Shown: piece by piece, positions 1 to 4,818 of the stretch
Numbering within the stretch: the stretch's first letter is position 1
Layout: every line of letters starts with the position of its first letter
Assembly: GCA_016195145.1 (NCBI GenBank)
Contig: JACQAF010000317.1
Location: forward strand, 1-5,714
Direction: 5' to 3'
Source of the DNA: Rhodospirillales bacterium
GTDB taxonomy: Bacteria; Pseudomonadota; Alphaproteobacteria; CACIAM-22H2
DNA length: 5,714 nt
Program-made: the position numbers and the translations under genes
Notes under the pieces: model-generated
Seen by the model: the letters and a program-made list of their open reading frames with translations, nothing else
Database searches by the model: none
Told to the model about the DNA's origin: nothing

Positions 1-737
1 CAGTCGGCAAGTACATCGCGGCGAAGATGGGCTACCGGCGCGCGGTGCTGGAGCTCGGCGGCAACGACCCGCTGATCGTCATGGAGGACGCCGATATCGA
101 CGAGGCGTCGAGCCTCGCCGTCGCCGGATCGTACAAGAATTCCGGGCAGCGCTGCACCGCCGTCAAACGCATGATCGTTCACGAGGCGGTTGCCGACCGG
201 TTTGTCGAACGGCTCGTCGCCAAGTCGAAGGCGGTCAAATACGGCGACCCGATCGACCCGGCGATGGATATGGGGACCGTGATCACCGAGGATGCGGCGC
301 GGCTGTTCGAGCGCCGGGTGAACGACGCCGTCGCGGCGGGGGCGAGGCTCCTCTACGGCAATATCCGGCGCGGCGCCCTCTATTCGCCGACCGTGCTCGA
401 CCATGTGCCGTTCGATTGCGAGCTGGTGCGCGAGGAAACCTTCGGGCCGGTCTCGCCGGTCATTCGCGTGCGCGACATCGACGAGGCGATCCGCGTGTCG
501 AACTCGACCGCCTACGGCCTGTCATCGGGCGTGTGCACCAACCGTCTCGACTACATCACGCGTTTCGTCGACGAATTGCAGGTCGGCACGGTGAACATTC
601 GCGAAGTGCCGGGCTACCGGATCGAATGGTCGCCGTTCGGCGGGATCAAGGATTCCGGCCTCGGCTACAAGGAAGGCGTGATCGAGGCGATGAAAAGTTT
701 CACCAACGTCAAGACCTACTCGCTGCCCTGGCCGTGA
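1..737 (+). CDS. phnY: Phosphonoacetaldehyde dehydrogenase, C-terminal half (5' end outside window)
   Basis: This is an NAD(P)-dependent aldehyde dehydrogenase, inferred to oxidise phosphonoacetaldehyde to phosphonoacetate in the cytosol. The reading frame is open from base 3 and gives 244 residues, about half of a usual ~480-residue enzyme; the N-terminal part is cut off by the window edge. ALDH hallmarks are visible: the ELGGNDP motif with the general-base Glu (visible residue 17), GQRCTAVKR with the catalytic Cys (residue 51), and the cofactor-binding EETFGPV motif (Glu about residue 145). The C-terminus, with FGGIKDSGLGYKEG followed by a tail ending VKTYSLPWP, resembles PhnY-type phosphonate enzymes rather than generic ALDHs. 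The next gene, starting 10 nt downstream, encodes an enzyme that would produce this substrate, which supports the assignment. The ATG at base 27 is internal, because conserved ALDH sequence continues upstream of it. A GapN-like or lactaldehyde dehydrogenase is the main alternative. Confidence 0.85.
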   Translation, partial: VGKYIAAKMGYRRAVLELGGNDPLIVMEDADIDEASSLAVAGSYKNSGQRCTAVKRMIVHEAVADRFVERLVAKSKAVKYGDPIDPAMDMGTVITEDAARLFERRVNDAVAAGARLLYGNIRRGALYSPTVLDHVPFDCELVREETFGPVSPVIRVRDIDEAIRVSNSTAYGLSSGVCTNRLDYITRFVDELQVGTVNIREVPGYRIEWSPFGGIKDSGLGYKEGVIEAMKSFTNVKTYSLPWP

Positions 738-747
738 GCGTTCGTCG

Positions 748-2157
748 ATGAACGACGGGCCCGGTTCGCGGCGGCGCGCCGTTCCGGCTCAGTCCGAGGG
801 CGATGTCAACCATTCGCCCCATCGCCGCGCCTGGGCGGCCCGCAACCTCGACGGCGCGACCCGCGAACTTATCGCCGAGGACGCGCGCTATTTCCTCCAT
901 CAATCCGTGTCGACGCCGTGCCTGTCGGCGATCCGCAGGGCGGAAGGAATCTGGATTGAGGATGTCGCCGGCCGCCGTTACATGGACTTCCACGGCAACA
1001 ACGTTCACCACATCGGTTATGGCCACCCGCGATTGAAGGCGGCGATCAAGGCGCAGCTCGACGATCTGCCCTTCGCGCCGCGCCGCTTCACCAACGAACC
1101 GGCGGTGGCGCTGGCGCGCAAGCTGGCCGATATCGCGCCGGGAAACCTGTCCAAGGTTCTGCTCGCCACCGGCGGATCGGATGCGGTCGAGATCGCAATC
1201 AAGGTCGCCCGCGCGGCGACCGGTCGGTTCAAGACGGTTTCGTTCTGGGATTCCTTCCACGGGGCGGGCTTCGGGGCGGCGAGCGTCGGCGGCGAACAGT
1301 TGTTCCGGGCGGGGCCCATCGGGCCGCTGTTGCCGGGGGCGGAGCATGTCGCGCCGTTCGCCTGCTATCGCTGCCCCTACGGGCATCCGGATATCGACGG
1401 CCGGCCCGATCTCGATCGCTGCAAGATGGCGTGCGCGTCGTATGTGCGCTATGTGCTGGAGCGCGAGGGCGATGTGGCGGCGGTGATCGCCGAGCCGGCG
1501 CGCGCAGTGCCATACCTGCCGCCGCCGGGTTACTGGCGGTCGGTGCGCGAGGCATGCGATGCGCATGGCGCGCTGCTGATTTTCGACGAAATTCCGACCG
1601 GCCTCGGCAAGACCGGCCGCATGTTCGCCTGCGAGCACGAGGGGGTCGTGCCCGACATCCTCGTGCTCGGCAAGGCGCTGGGCGGTGGCATCCTGCCGAT
1701 CGCGGCGACGCTATGCCGGCCGGAACTGGACGTGGCCGGCGCGTGGGCGTTCGGCCATTACACCCACGAGAAAAACCCGGTGATGGCGCGGGCGGCGCTG
1801 ACGACCATCGAGATCATCGAGGACGAAGGGCTGGTCGATAACGCGCGCAAAGTGGGAACATGGGCGCTGGCGCGGCTCGCCGACATGAAGGCGCGGCATA
1901 CGCTGATCGGCGACGTACGCGGGCGCGGCCTGCTCATCGGTATCGAACTGGTTAGCGATCGCGCGACCAAGGCGCCGGCCGCCGACGCGGCCGAGCGGGT
2001 GATGTACCGGGCGCTGGAACAGGGTCTCAGTTTTAAGGTCACGATGGGCAACGTGCTGACGTTAACCCCGCCTTTGGTGACGACCGAGGCCGAGATGTCG
2101 GCGGCGCTCGATATTCTCGACGCCTGCCTCGCCGAGTTGGCGGGCGGACCGGGTTGA
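748..2157 (+). CDS. pbfA: PLP-dependent (R)-1-hydroxy-2-aminoethylphosphonate ammonia-lyase (class III aminotransferase fold)
   Basis: The 469-residue protein has the class III aminotransferase fold. By family resemblance and context it is inferred to be PbfA, which eliminates ammonia from (R)-1-hydroxy-2-aminoethylphosphonate to yield phosphonoacetaldehyde, the substrate of the PhnY encoded just upstream. Visible motifs are the substrate-side DFHGNNVHHIGYGHP (80-94), a PLP-phosphate loop TGGSDA (141-146), WDSFHG (167-172), the Asp that contacts the PLP ring in IFDEIPTGLGKTGR (Asp280), and the Schiff-base lysine in VLGKALGGG (Lys309). An unusual Cys set (206, 209, 225, 229) sits in CYRCPYG and CKMAC. 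The ATG at 748 is the only plausible start before the conserved region, which begins near residue 27, although its Shine-Dalgarno sequence is weak; short spacing suggests translation coupled to phnY. Length is normal for the family. A true transaminase acting on an aminophosphonate cannot be excluded. Confidence 0.8.
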   Translation: MNDGPGSRRRAVPAQSEGDVNHSPHRRAWAARNLDGATRELIAEDARYFLHQSVSTPCLSAIRRAEGIWIEDVAGRRYMDFHGNNVHHIGYGHPRLKAAIKAQLDDLPFAPRRFTNEPAVALARKLADIAPGNLSKVLLATGGSDAVEIAIKVARAATGRFKTVSFWDSFHGAGFGAASVGGEQLFRAGPIGPLLPGAEHVAPFACYRCPYGHPDIDGRPDLDRCKMACASYVRYVLEREGDVAAVIAEPARAVPYLPPPGYWRSVREACDAHGALLIFDEIPTGLGKTGRMFACEHEGVVPDILVLGKALGGGILPIAATLCRPELDVAGAWAFGHYTHEKNPVMARAALTTIEIIEDEGLVDNARKVGTWALARLADMKARHTLIGDVRGRGLLIGIELVSDRATKAPAADAAERVMYRALEQGLSFKVTMGNVLTLTPPLVTTEAEMSAALDILDACLAELAGGPG

Positions 2158-2180
2158 ATTTCGGCCGTCATTCACCGGAA

Positions 2181-2255
2181 CGTGACGTATCGTCGCCAAT
2201 TCGTGACTTTCGGCGGCGCTCGACCTGGATCATTCTGCCGCGCGTGACATTCGGC
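2181..2255 (+). promoter_or_regulatory. Three direct CGTGAC repeats ahead of the YHS gene
   Basis: CGTGAC occurs at 2181-2186, 2202-2207 and 2243-2248. The starts are 21 and 41 bases apart, close to two and four helical turns. The second and third copies extend to CGTGACWTTCGGC (one mismatch in 13). The first copy overlaps a small inverted repeat, GACG-TAT-CGTC (2184-2194). The array occupies the short intergenic leader between the phosphonate genes and the YHS gene, ending just before its ribosome binding site. This arrangement would suit an operator, but the regulator is unknown and chance in GC-rich DNA is possible. Confidence 0.35.
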
Positions 2256-2259
2256 CTGT

Positions 2260-2265
2260 GGAGGG
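2260..2265 (+). promoter_or_regulatory. Shine-Dalgarno site fixing the YHS gene start
   Basis: GGAGGG lies 8 nt before the ATG at 2274. It selects that ATG over the upstream in-frame TTG at 2154, which would overlap the pbfA stop and place 40 non-hydrophobic residues ahead of a good signal peptide. Confidence 0.75.
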
Positions 2266-2273
2266 ATTCGGTC

Positions 2274-2735
2274 ATGATTCGGACATTGCGGCTTTTTGCC
2301 GGACTCGTGCTGATAATATCCGGTCTTGTCGTCGGCGCGGCGGCGCCCGCCGGGGCGCAGGCGATCAACGCGACGCGGGGCATCGCCATACAGGGCTTCG
2401 ATCCGGTCGCCTATTTCACCGACGGCAAACCCGCCCGCGGCTCGTCGGAGTTCAAGTTTGCGTGGAACGGGGCCGAATGGCGTTTCGCCAGCGCCCAGCA
2501 TCGCGATCTGTTCGCCGCCAACCCGGAAAAATACGCGCCCCAATATGGCGGGTTCTGCGCCTATGGGGTCAGCCAGGGGGTGAAAGTGGGCTTCGACCCT
2601 GCCGCCTGGCGGATCGTTGACGGCAAGCTCTATCTCAACCTTAATCCTAATGTGCAGAGCATCTGGGTGCAGGACATCCCCGGCTATAACAAGAAGGCCG
2701 ATGAAAACTGGCCGAAACTCGGGGGCGTGAAGTAG
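2274..2735 (+). CDS. Exported YHS-domain protein
   Basis: A 153-residue periplasmic protein of unknown precise role. Residues 1-30 form a Sec signal peptide (Arg at 3 and 6, a hydrophobic core about 8-24, and a likely AxA cleavage at AGAQA/I). Residues about 38-95 match the YHS-domain pattern: GFDPVAYF, GKPARGS, a W-x-GAEWRFASAQHRDLFAANPEKY block and then YGGFCAYGVSQG, with the only cysteine at position 95. The rest continues the conserved tail (DGKLYLNLN, a Trp-rich end, and NWPKL near the C-terminus). YHS domains resemble TRASH-type metal-binding modules, and many occur in metal-handling proteins, but this one-Cys exported form has no assigned reaction. It lies 116 nt after pbfA with its own leader, so it need not belong to the phosphonate operon. 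The next gene also encodes a small exported protein, which hints at a shared envelope function. Confidence 0.85.
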   Translation: MIRTLRLFAGLVLIISGLVVGAAAPAGAQAINATRGIAIQGFDPVAYFTDGKPARGSSEFKFAWNGAEWRFASAQHRDLFAANPEKYAPQYGGFCAYGVSQGVKVGFDPAAWRIVDGKLYLNLNPNVQSIWVQDIPGYNKKADENWPKLGGVK

Positions 2736-2942
2736 GGTTGACTTGGGATCGGCGCTGCCGCAACGGCGATTTCGCCGATGGTTCATATAGTTGCCGCTTC
2801 CTGCCGTTCACAAACATGTGTTGCCGCTCACGCCCCTGTTATGAGTATGGAGATCGACAACGCGCTAGGGTGAAGGCGTTCGAACCGAACGATCACAGAC
2901 GCGTCTGGGTTCGATAAATGAACGTTCAAAACGGAGGATTAG
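2736..2942 (+). promoter_or_regulatory. Repeat- and palindrome-rich upstream region of the Cys-repeat gene
   Basis: This 207-nt non-coding stretch holds several structured elements. A short hairpin, CGGCGA-TT-TCGCCG (2764-2777), follows the YHS gene without a T-run, so it is a poor terminator. TGCCG-led direct repeats start at 2792, 2802 and 2822 (TGCCGCTTCC, TGCCGTTCAC, TGCCGCTCAC), exactly 10 and 20 bases apart. An inverted repeat, CGTTCG-AAC-CGAACG, spans 2877-2891, and a perfect palindrome, TGAACGTTCA, lies at 2919-2928. CGAAC (2881-2885) followed after 16 nt by CGTC (2902-2905) resembles an extracytoplasmic-function sigma promoter and would give a leader of about 30 nt, but the match is loose. 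No convincing housekeeping -35/-10 pair was found. Confidence 0.4.
2933..2937 (+). promoter_or_regulatory. Strong Shine-Dalgarno site of the Cys-repeat gene
   Basis: GGAGG lies 5 nt before the ATG at 2943, within an A-rich stretch. It supports genuine and probably efficient translation of the small repeat protein that follows. Confidence 0.75.
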
Positions 2943-3212
2943 ATGATCAACAAAAGGCTTAAGACACTCGCCAAGGCTGTTATCCCGGTCATGATGGTCG
3001 CGGCGGCGGGCACTGGCGGTCTGGCGGCGGCGAGCGTCGCCACGGCGACGCCAGCGCAAGCGCAGTGCGGTGCGAAGAAGAACCCCTGCGCTGCCAAGAC
3101 CAACCCCTGCGCGGCGAAGGGCAATCCCTGCGCGGCCAAGGGCAATCCCTGCGCGGCGAAGGGCAATCCCTGCGCGGCGAAGGGCAATCCCTGCGCGGCC
3201 AAAAAGAAGTAA
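2943..3212 (+). CDS. Small secreted cysteine-lysine heptad-repeat protein
   Basis: An 89-residue protein that I cannot assign to a characterised family. Residues 1-40 are a clear signal peptide: basic start (MINKRLK), long Ala/Val/Gly-rich core and ATPAQA ending in an AxA site. Cleavage there gives a 49-residue mature peptide starting QCGAKK. Gln rather than a small residue precedes the first Cys, so it is not a lipobox. The mature part is a tandem heptad of form C-A-A-K-G-N-P, with Cys at 42, 49, 56, 63, 70, 77 and 84, ten lysines, no acidic residue and no His. The coding frame is credible: strong ribosome binding site, a terminator-like hairpin after the stop, and a sensible signal peptide. 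Regular thiols in a cationic exported peptide could bind soft metals such as copper, in the manner of a periplasmic metallothionein, or could be modified after translation. Both ideas are inference. The upstream neighbour is an exported YHS protein; no maturation enzyme is visible in the window. Confidence 0.8.
   Translation: MINKRLKTLAKAVIPVMMVAAAGTGGLAAASVATATPAQAQCGAKKNPCAAKTNPCAAKGNPCAAKGNPCAAKGNPCAAKGNPCAAKKK
3066..3209 (+). repeat. 21-bp tandem repeat coding for the Cys heptads
   Basis: There are six full 21-base units starting at 3066, 3087, 3108, 3129, 3150 and 3171, plus a partial seventh at 3192. The four central units are identical except for one synonymous change (GCG or GCC for the second Ala codon), while the first two and the last units differ at more sites. 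Each unit is an exact multiple of three and keeps one TGC per unit. The pattern of homogeneous centre and diverged edges points to recent growth by slippage or recombination. Confidence 0.95.
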
Positions 3213-3244
3213 GCATAGCCGGATAATCGGTTCCTCTGAACCGG

Positions 3245-3297
3245 CGGGCGGCGCGCGGCGACTAAAGTACGGTTCGCCCCGCCGCCCGTATTGTTTT
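3245..3297 (+). terminator. Probable rho-independent terminator after the Cys-repeat gene
   Basis: CGGGCGGCG (3245-3253) pairs perfectly with CGCCGCCCG (3280-3288). A further inner pairing, GGCG (3257-3260) with CGCC (3275-3278), is possible, and the stem is followed by TATTGTTTT. The T-run is imperfect. A smaller hairpin, CGGTTC-CTCT-GAACCG (3228-3243), sits directly upstream. The position shortly after the stop codon at 3212 fits termination of that transcript. Confidence 0.6.
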
Positions 3298-3394
3298 GGC
3301 CTCCTTATTAATTATCGGCCGTGGGTTGTCCCGGCCGATTCGCTGTTCAATCCCCTGCGGCGAACAGTCGCTCACCGGCGGGGGCCGGGATCGG

Positions 3395-3400
3395 TATAAT
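3395..3400 (+). promoter_or_regulatory. Candidate -10 box for the DUF6969-like gene
   Basis: A perfect TATAAT occurs in otherwise GC-rich DNA, 33 nt before the preferred ATG. Transcription starting a few bases downstream would leave a short leader and would exclude the longer reading frame opening at 3296. No good -35 hexamer is seen at the right distance (the bases around 3372-3377 read TCACCG), so the call is tentative. Confidence 0.35.
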
Positions 3401-3433
3401 CGGCCGGTTCGCATTTCCTTCCGATCCCCCGGT

Positions 3434-4183
3434 ATGCGCGTTTCGATGAAACTTCCTCCCGGCAGCATCGCGGCTCCCGATTTTGTACGTCTTTCGCACC
3501 GCCGGCTCGAACGGATGGCCGATGGCGGGGTCGAAGTCCTTGAATCCCTGCGCGTGTTGTTGAAAACCGAAGACAACGTCGTCGGCGAAGTACTGCGCGG
3601 GCACGGCGCGTTCGCCGAGTGGGAGCATTTTCCGCCCGACGACGTATACGACGCCGAAAGCCACGCCCAGTATTACTATCACGCCCATCCGCCGGGCGGG
3701 CGGGCGTGGCCCGAACATGGGCATTTTCACCTCTTCATCCGCGCCGAGGGCATGCCGAAAGGTATATGGCCTGCGCCATTGGGCCGCGCGCGGCGAGGCA
3801 AGAGCGATCATCTTTGCCATCTTGTTGCCGTATCGATGGACGCTCACGGATTTCCCACGCGCCTGTTCACCACCAATCGGTGGGTCACGGCCGAAACTTG
3901 GTACTGGGCCGGCGACGTCGTCCGCCTGGTCGATCGTTTCGTCGTCGATCAGGCGCGGCCTTCATGGCCGGCAAATCGCTGGCTCGGGGGCATGGTGCAG
4001 CTTTTCCATCCGCAGATCGTGGCCTTGATCCGGGCCCGCGATACGACGGTCGAGCGGTGGCGCAAGGCGCATCCGCGGCGCAACGTCTTCGAGGACCGCC
4101 GCCTCGAAGTAACCTCAAGCGTCGAAATCTCGATTCACGATCAGATCGCGGCGGTGCAGCGGGCCCTGGCCGAAAAGAGCTGA
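3434..4183 (+). CDS. His/aromatic-rich conserved protein, probably DUF6969 family
   Basis: A 249-residue soluble protein with no signal peptide or membrane segment. It resembles the uncharacterised DUF6969 family from memory, which I cannot verify here. Its core is densely His/aromatic: WEHFPPDDVYD (about 63-73), SHAQYYYHAH (76-85), EHGHFHLF (94-101), DHLCHLVAVSMD (125-136) and RWVTAETWYWAGD (151-162). The spacing of these His residues could suit a metal site, but no known catalytic signature is complete. The C-terminal third (about 165-249) carries basic, amphipathic stretches ending in a likely helix. I chose the ATG at 3434 because a TATAAT box lies between 3296 and this codon; the ATG at 3446 is equally possible, and neither has a clear Shine-Dalgarno sequence. 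The gene stands alone and converges on the DUF302 gene with an 8-nt gap. Function is unknown. Confidence 0.7.
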   Translation: MRVSMKLPPGSIAAPDFVRLSHRRLERMADGGVEVLESLRVLLKTEDNVVGEVLRGHGAFAEWEHFPPDDVYDAESHAQYYYHAHPPGGRAWPEHGHFHLFIRAEGMPKGIWPAPLGRARRGKSDHLCHLVAVSMDAHGFPTRLFTTNRWVTAETWYWAGDVVRLVDRFVVDQARPSWPANRWLGGMVQLFHPQIVALIRARDTTVERWRKAHPRRNVFEDRRLEVTSSVEISIHDQIAAVQRALAEKS

Positions 4184-4191
4184 TTCCAGGA

Positions 4192-4677
4192 TCAGCCGCC
4201 GGTCGCGTCGCGCCCGATCTTGTCGAAGATCGCGTCAAGCTCGCGGGCCAGCTCGTCGAGCTTGGCCGAACCGTAAGGCGCGAAAACGACGCTCGGCGGC
4301 CGGTAGCTCAACGTCGCCGTGCCGTCGGCGTTTTCGGTTACATAATAGCGGATCGGCGCCTCGATCCCGGCCGGCACGCTCGCCGCCAGCATGCGCACGG
4401 CGAAATCGTTGCGGAAGACCATCAACACCGCGTTGCCGGGTATCTTGACGCCGCGCGAGGCTGCGCCGGCGCTGGCGCTCGCCTGGGCGACCAGGCCCAT
4501 CTTGTTGGCGGCGATGGCGCTTTCAAGCCGCGCCACCAGATCGTCGAAGGACAGGCGGGTCTGGATCGATTTGATGTCGGCCGGCGGGGCCGCCGTCGCC
4601 ATGCCCGGCAGCGCCAGGGTAAAAACAATCGCGCCAATCGCCAGGGCGCGGACCCAAATCATCCGGCGGTCGATCAT
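4192..4677 (-). CDS. Exported DUF302-domain protein
   Basis: A 161-residue protein predicted to be periplasmic. Residues 1-30 form a signal peptide (MIDRRMIWVR, then a hydrophobic core, ending PGMATAA with likely cleavage before PPAD). The remainder fits DUF302: a leading SFDDLVARLESAIAANKMGLVAQ segment (about 43-65), then GVKIPGNAVLMVFRNDFAVRML (about 76-97), IEAPIRYYVTENADGT (about 105-120), and a closing LSYRPP with a C-terminal amphipathic helix. The central position that is often His or Gly-Asn in relatives reads FRND here. DUF302 proteins have no settled biochemical role. The ATG at 4677 is preferred over one at 4776, because it has a Shine-Dalgarno site and starts directly at the signal peptide. 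The gene lies 141 nt downstream of rlmB on the same strand. Confidence 0.8.
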   Translation of the reverse strand: MIDRRMIWVRALAIGAIVFTLALPGMATAAPPADIKSIQTRLSFDDLVARLESAIAANKMGLVAQASASAGAASRGVKIPGNAVLMVFRNDFAVRMLAASVPAGIEAPIRYYVTENADGTATLSYRPPSVVFAPYGSAKLDELARELDAIFDKIGRDATGG

Positions 4678-4682
4678 GCGAA

Positions 4683-4690
4683 CCCCCTTC
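4683..4690 (-). promoter_or_regulatory. Shine-Dalgarno site fixing the DUF302 gene start
   Basis: On the minus strand GAAGGGGG precedes the ATG at 4677 by 5 nt. It argues against the upstream in-frame ATG at 4776, which would add 33 residues in front of a good signal peptide. Confidence 0.65.
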
Positions 4691-4694
4691 GGTG

Positions 4695-4714
4695 AAAACT
4701 GCGACAGCGCAGCC
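4695..4714 (-). terminator. Small hairpin with T-run between rlmB and the DUF302 gene
   Basis: On the minus strand CTGCG-CTGT-CGCAG is followed directly by TTTTC; two G-U pairs could extend the stem. It could be a weak rho-independent terminator for the rlmB transcript or a leader structure of the DUF302 gene, whose ribosome binding site begins 4 nt later. The stem is short, so confidence is low. Confidence 0.35.
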
Positions 4715-4818
4715 ATCCATCCGAATAGCACGCGGCGGCGCGGGGTCGCAGGGCCGGCGGCCGATTCCGGCTTCAATTCACCGTGAGGGCGGGCGCCGAG
4801 ACAAGGAATGACGCGGCG

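Noticed and set aside
709..1638. Long minus-strand open frame (309 codons) opposite the PbfA gene
   Set aside because: It is antisense to a gene with complete family motifs, its product is Arg/Ala/Gly-rich without recognisable domains, and its openness is explained by GC-rich codon bias.
2738..2743. TTGACT as a -35 box after the YHS gene
   Set aside because: No -10-like hexamer lies 16-18 bases downstream; the bases there read CAACGG.
2939..3202. Minus-strand frame coding for an AAQGLPF-type repeat
   Set aside because: Any 21-bp in-frame tandem repeat is open and repetitive in other frames. The plus frame has the signal peptide, ribosome binding site and following terminator.
3066..3209. 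Tandem array considered as CRISPR or an integration site
   Set aside because: The units are contiguous with no spacers, lie inside a coding frame and are multiples of three, so this is a coding repeat.
3347..3847. Minus-strand frame of 166 codons with a hydrophobic stretch opposite the DUF6969-like gene
   Set aside because: The hydrophobic segment is the complement of the conserved His/Tyr-rich motif region, and there is no ribosome binding site or family resemblance.
4180..4195. CTGAT/ATCAG hairpin between the convergent genes as a bidirectional terminator
   Set aside because: The 5-bp stem is AT-containing, overlaps both stop codons and has no T-run on either strand.
3619..4695. Plus-strand open frame of 358 codons spanning the DUF6969-like and DUF302 genes
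   Set aside because: It runs through two convergent genes with recognisable protein features, and its own product is low-complexity and Arg-rich with no motif.
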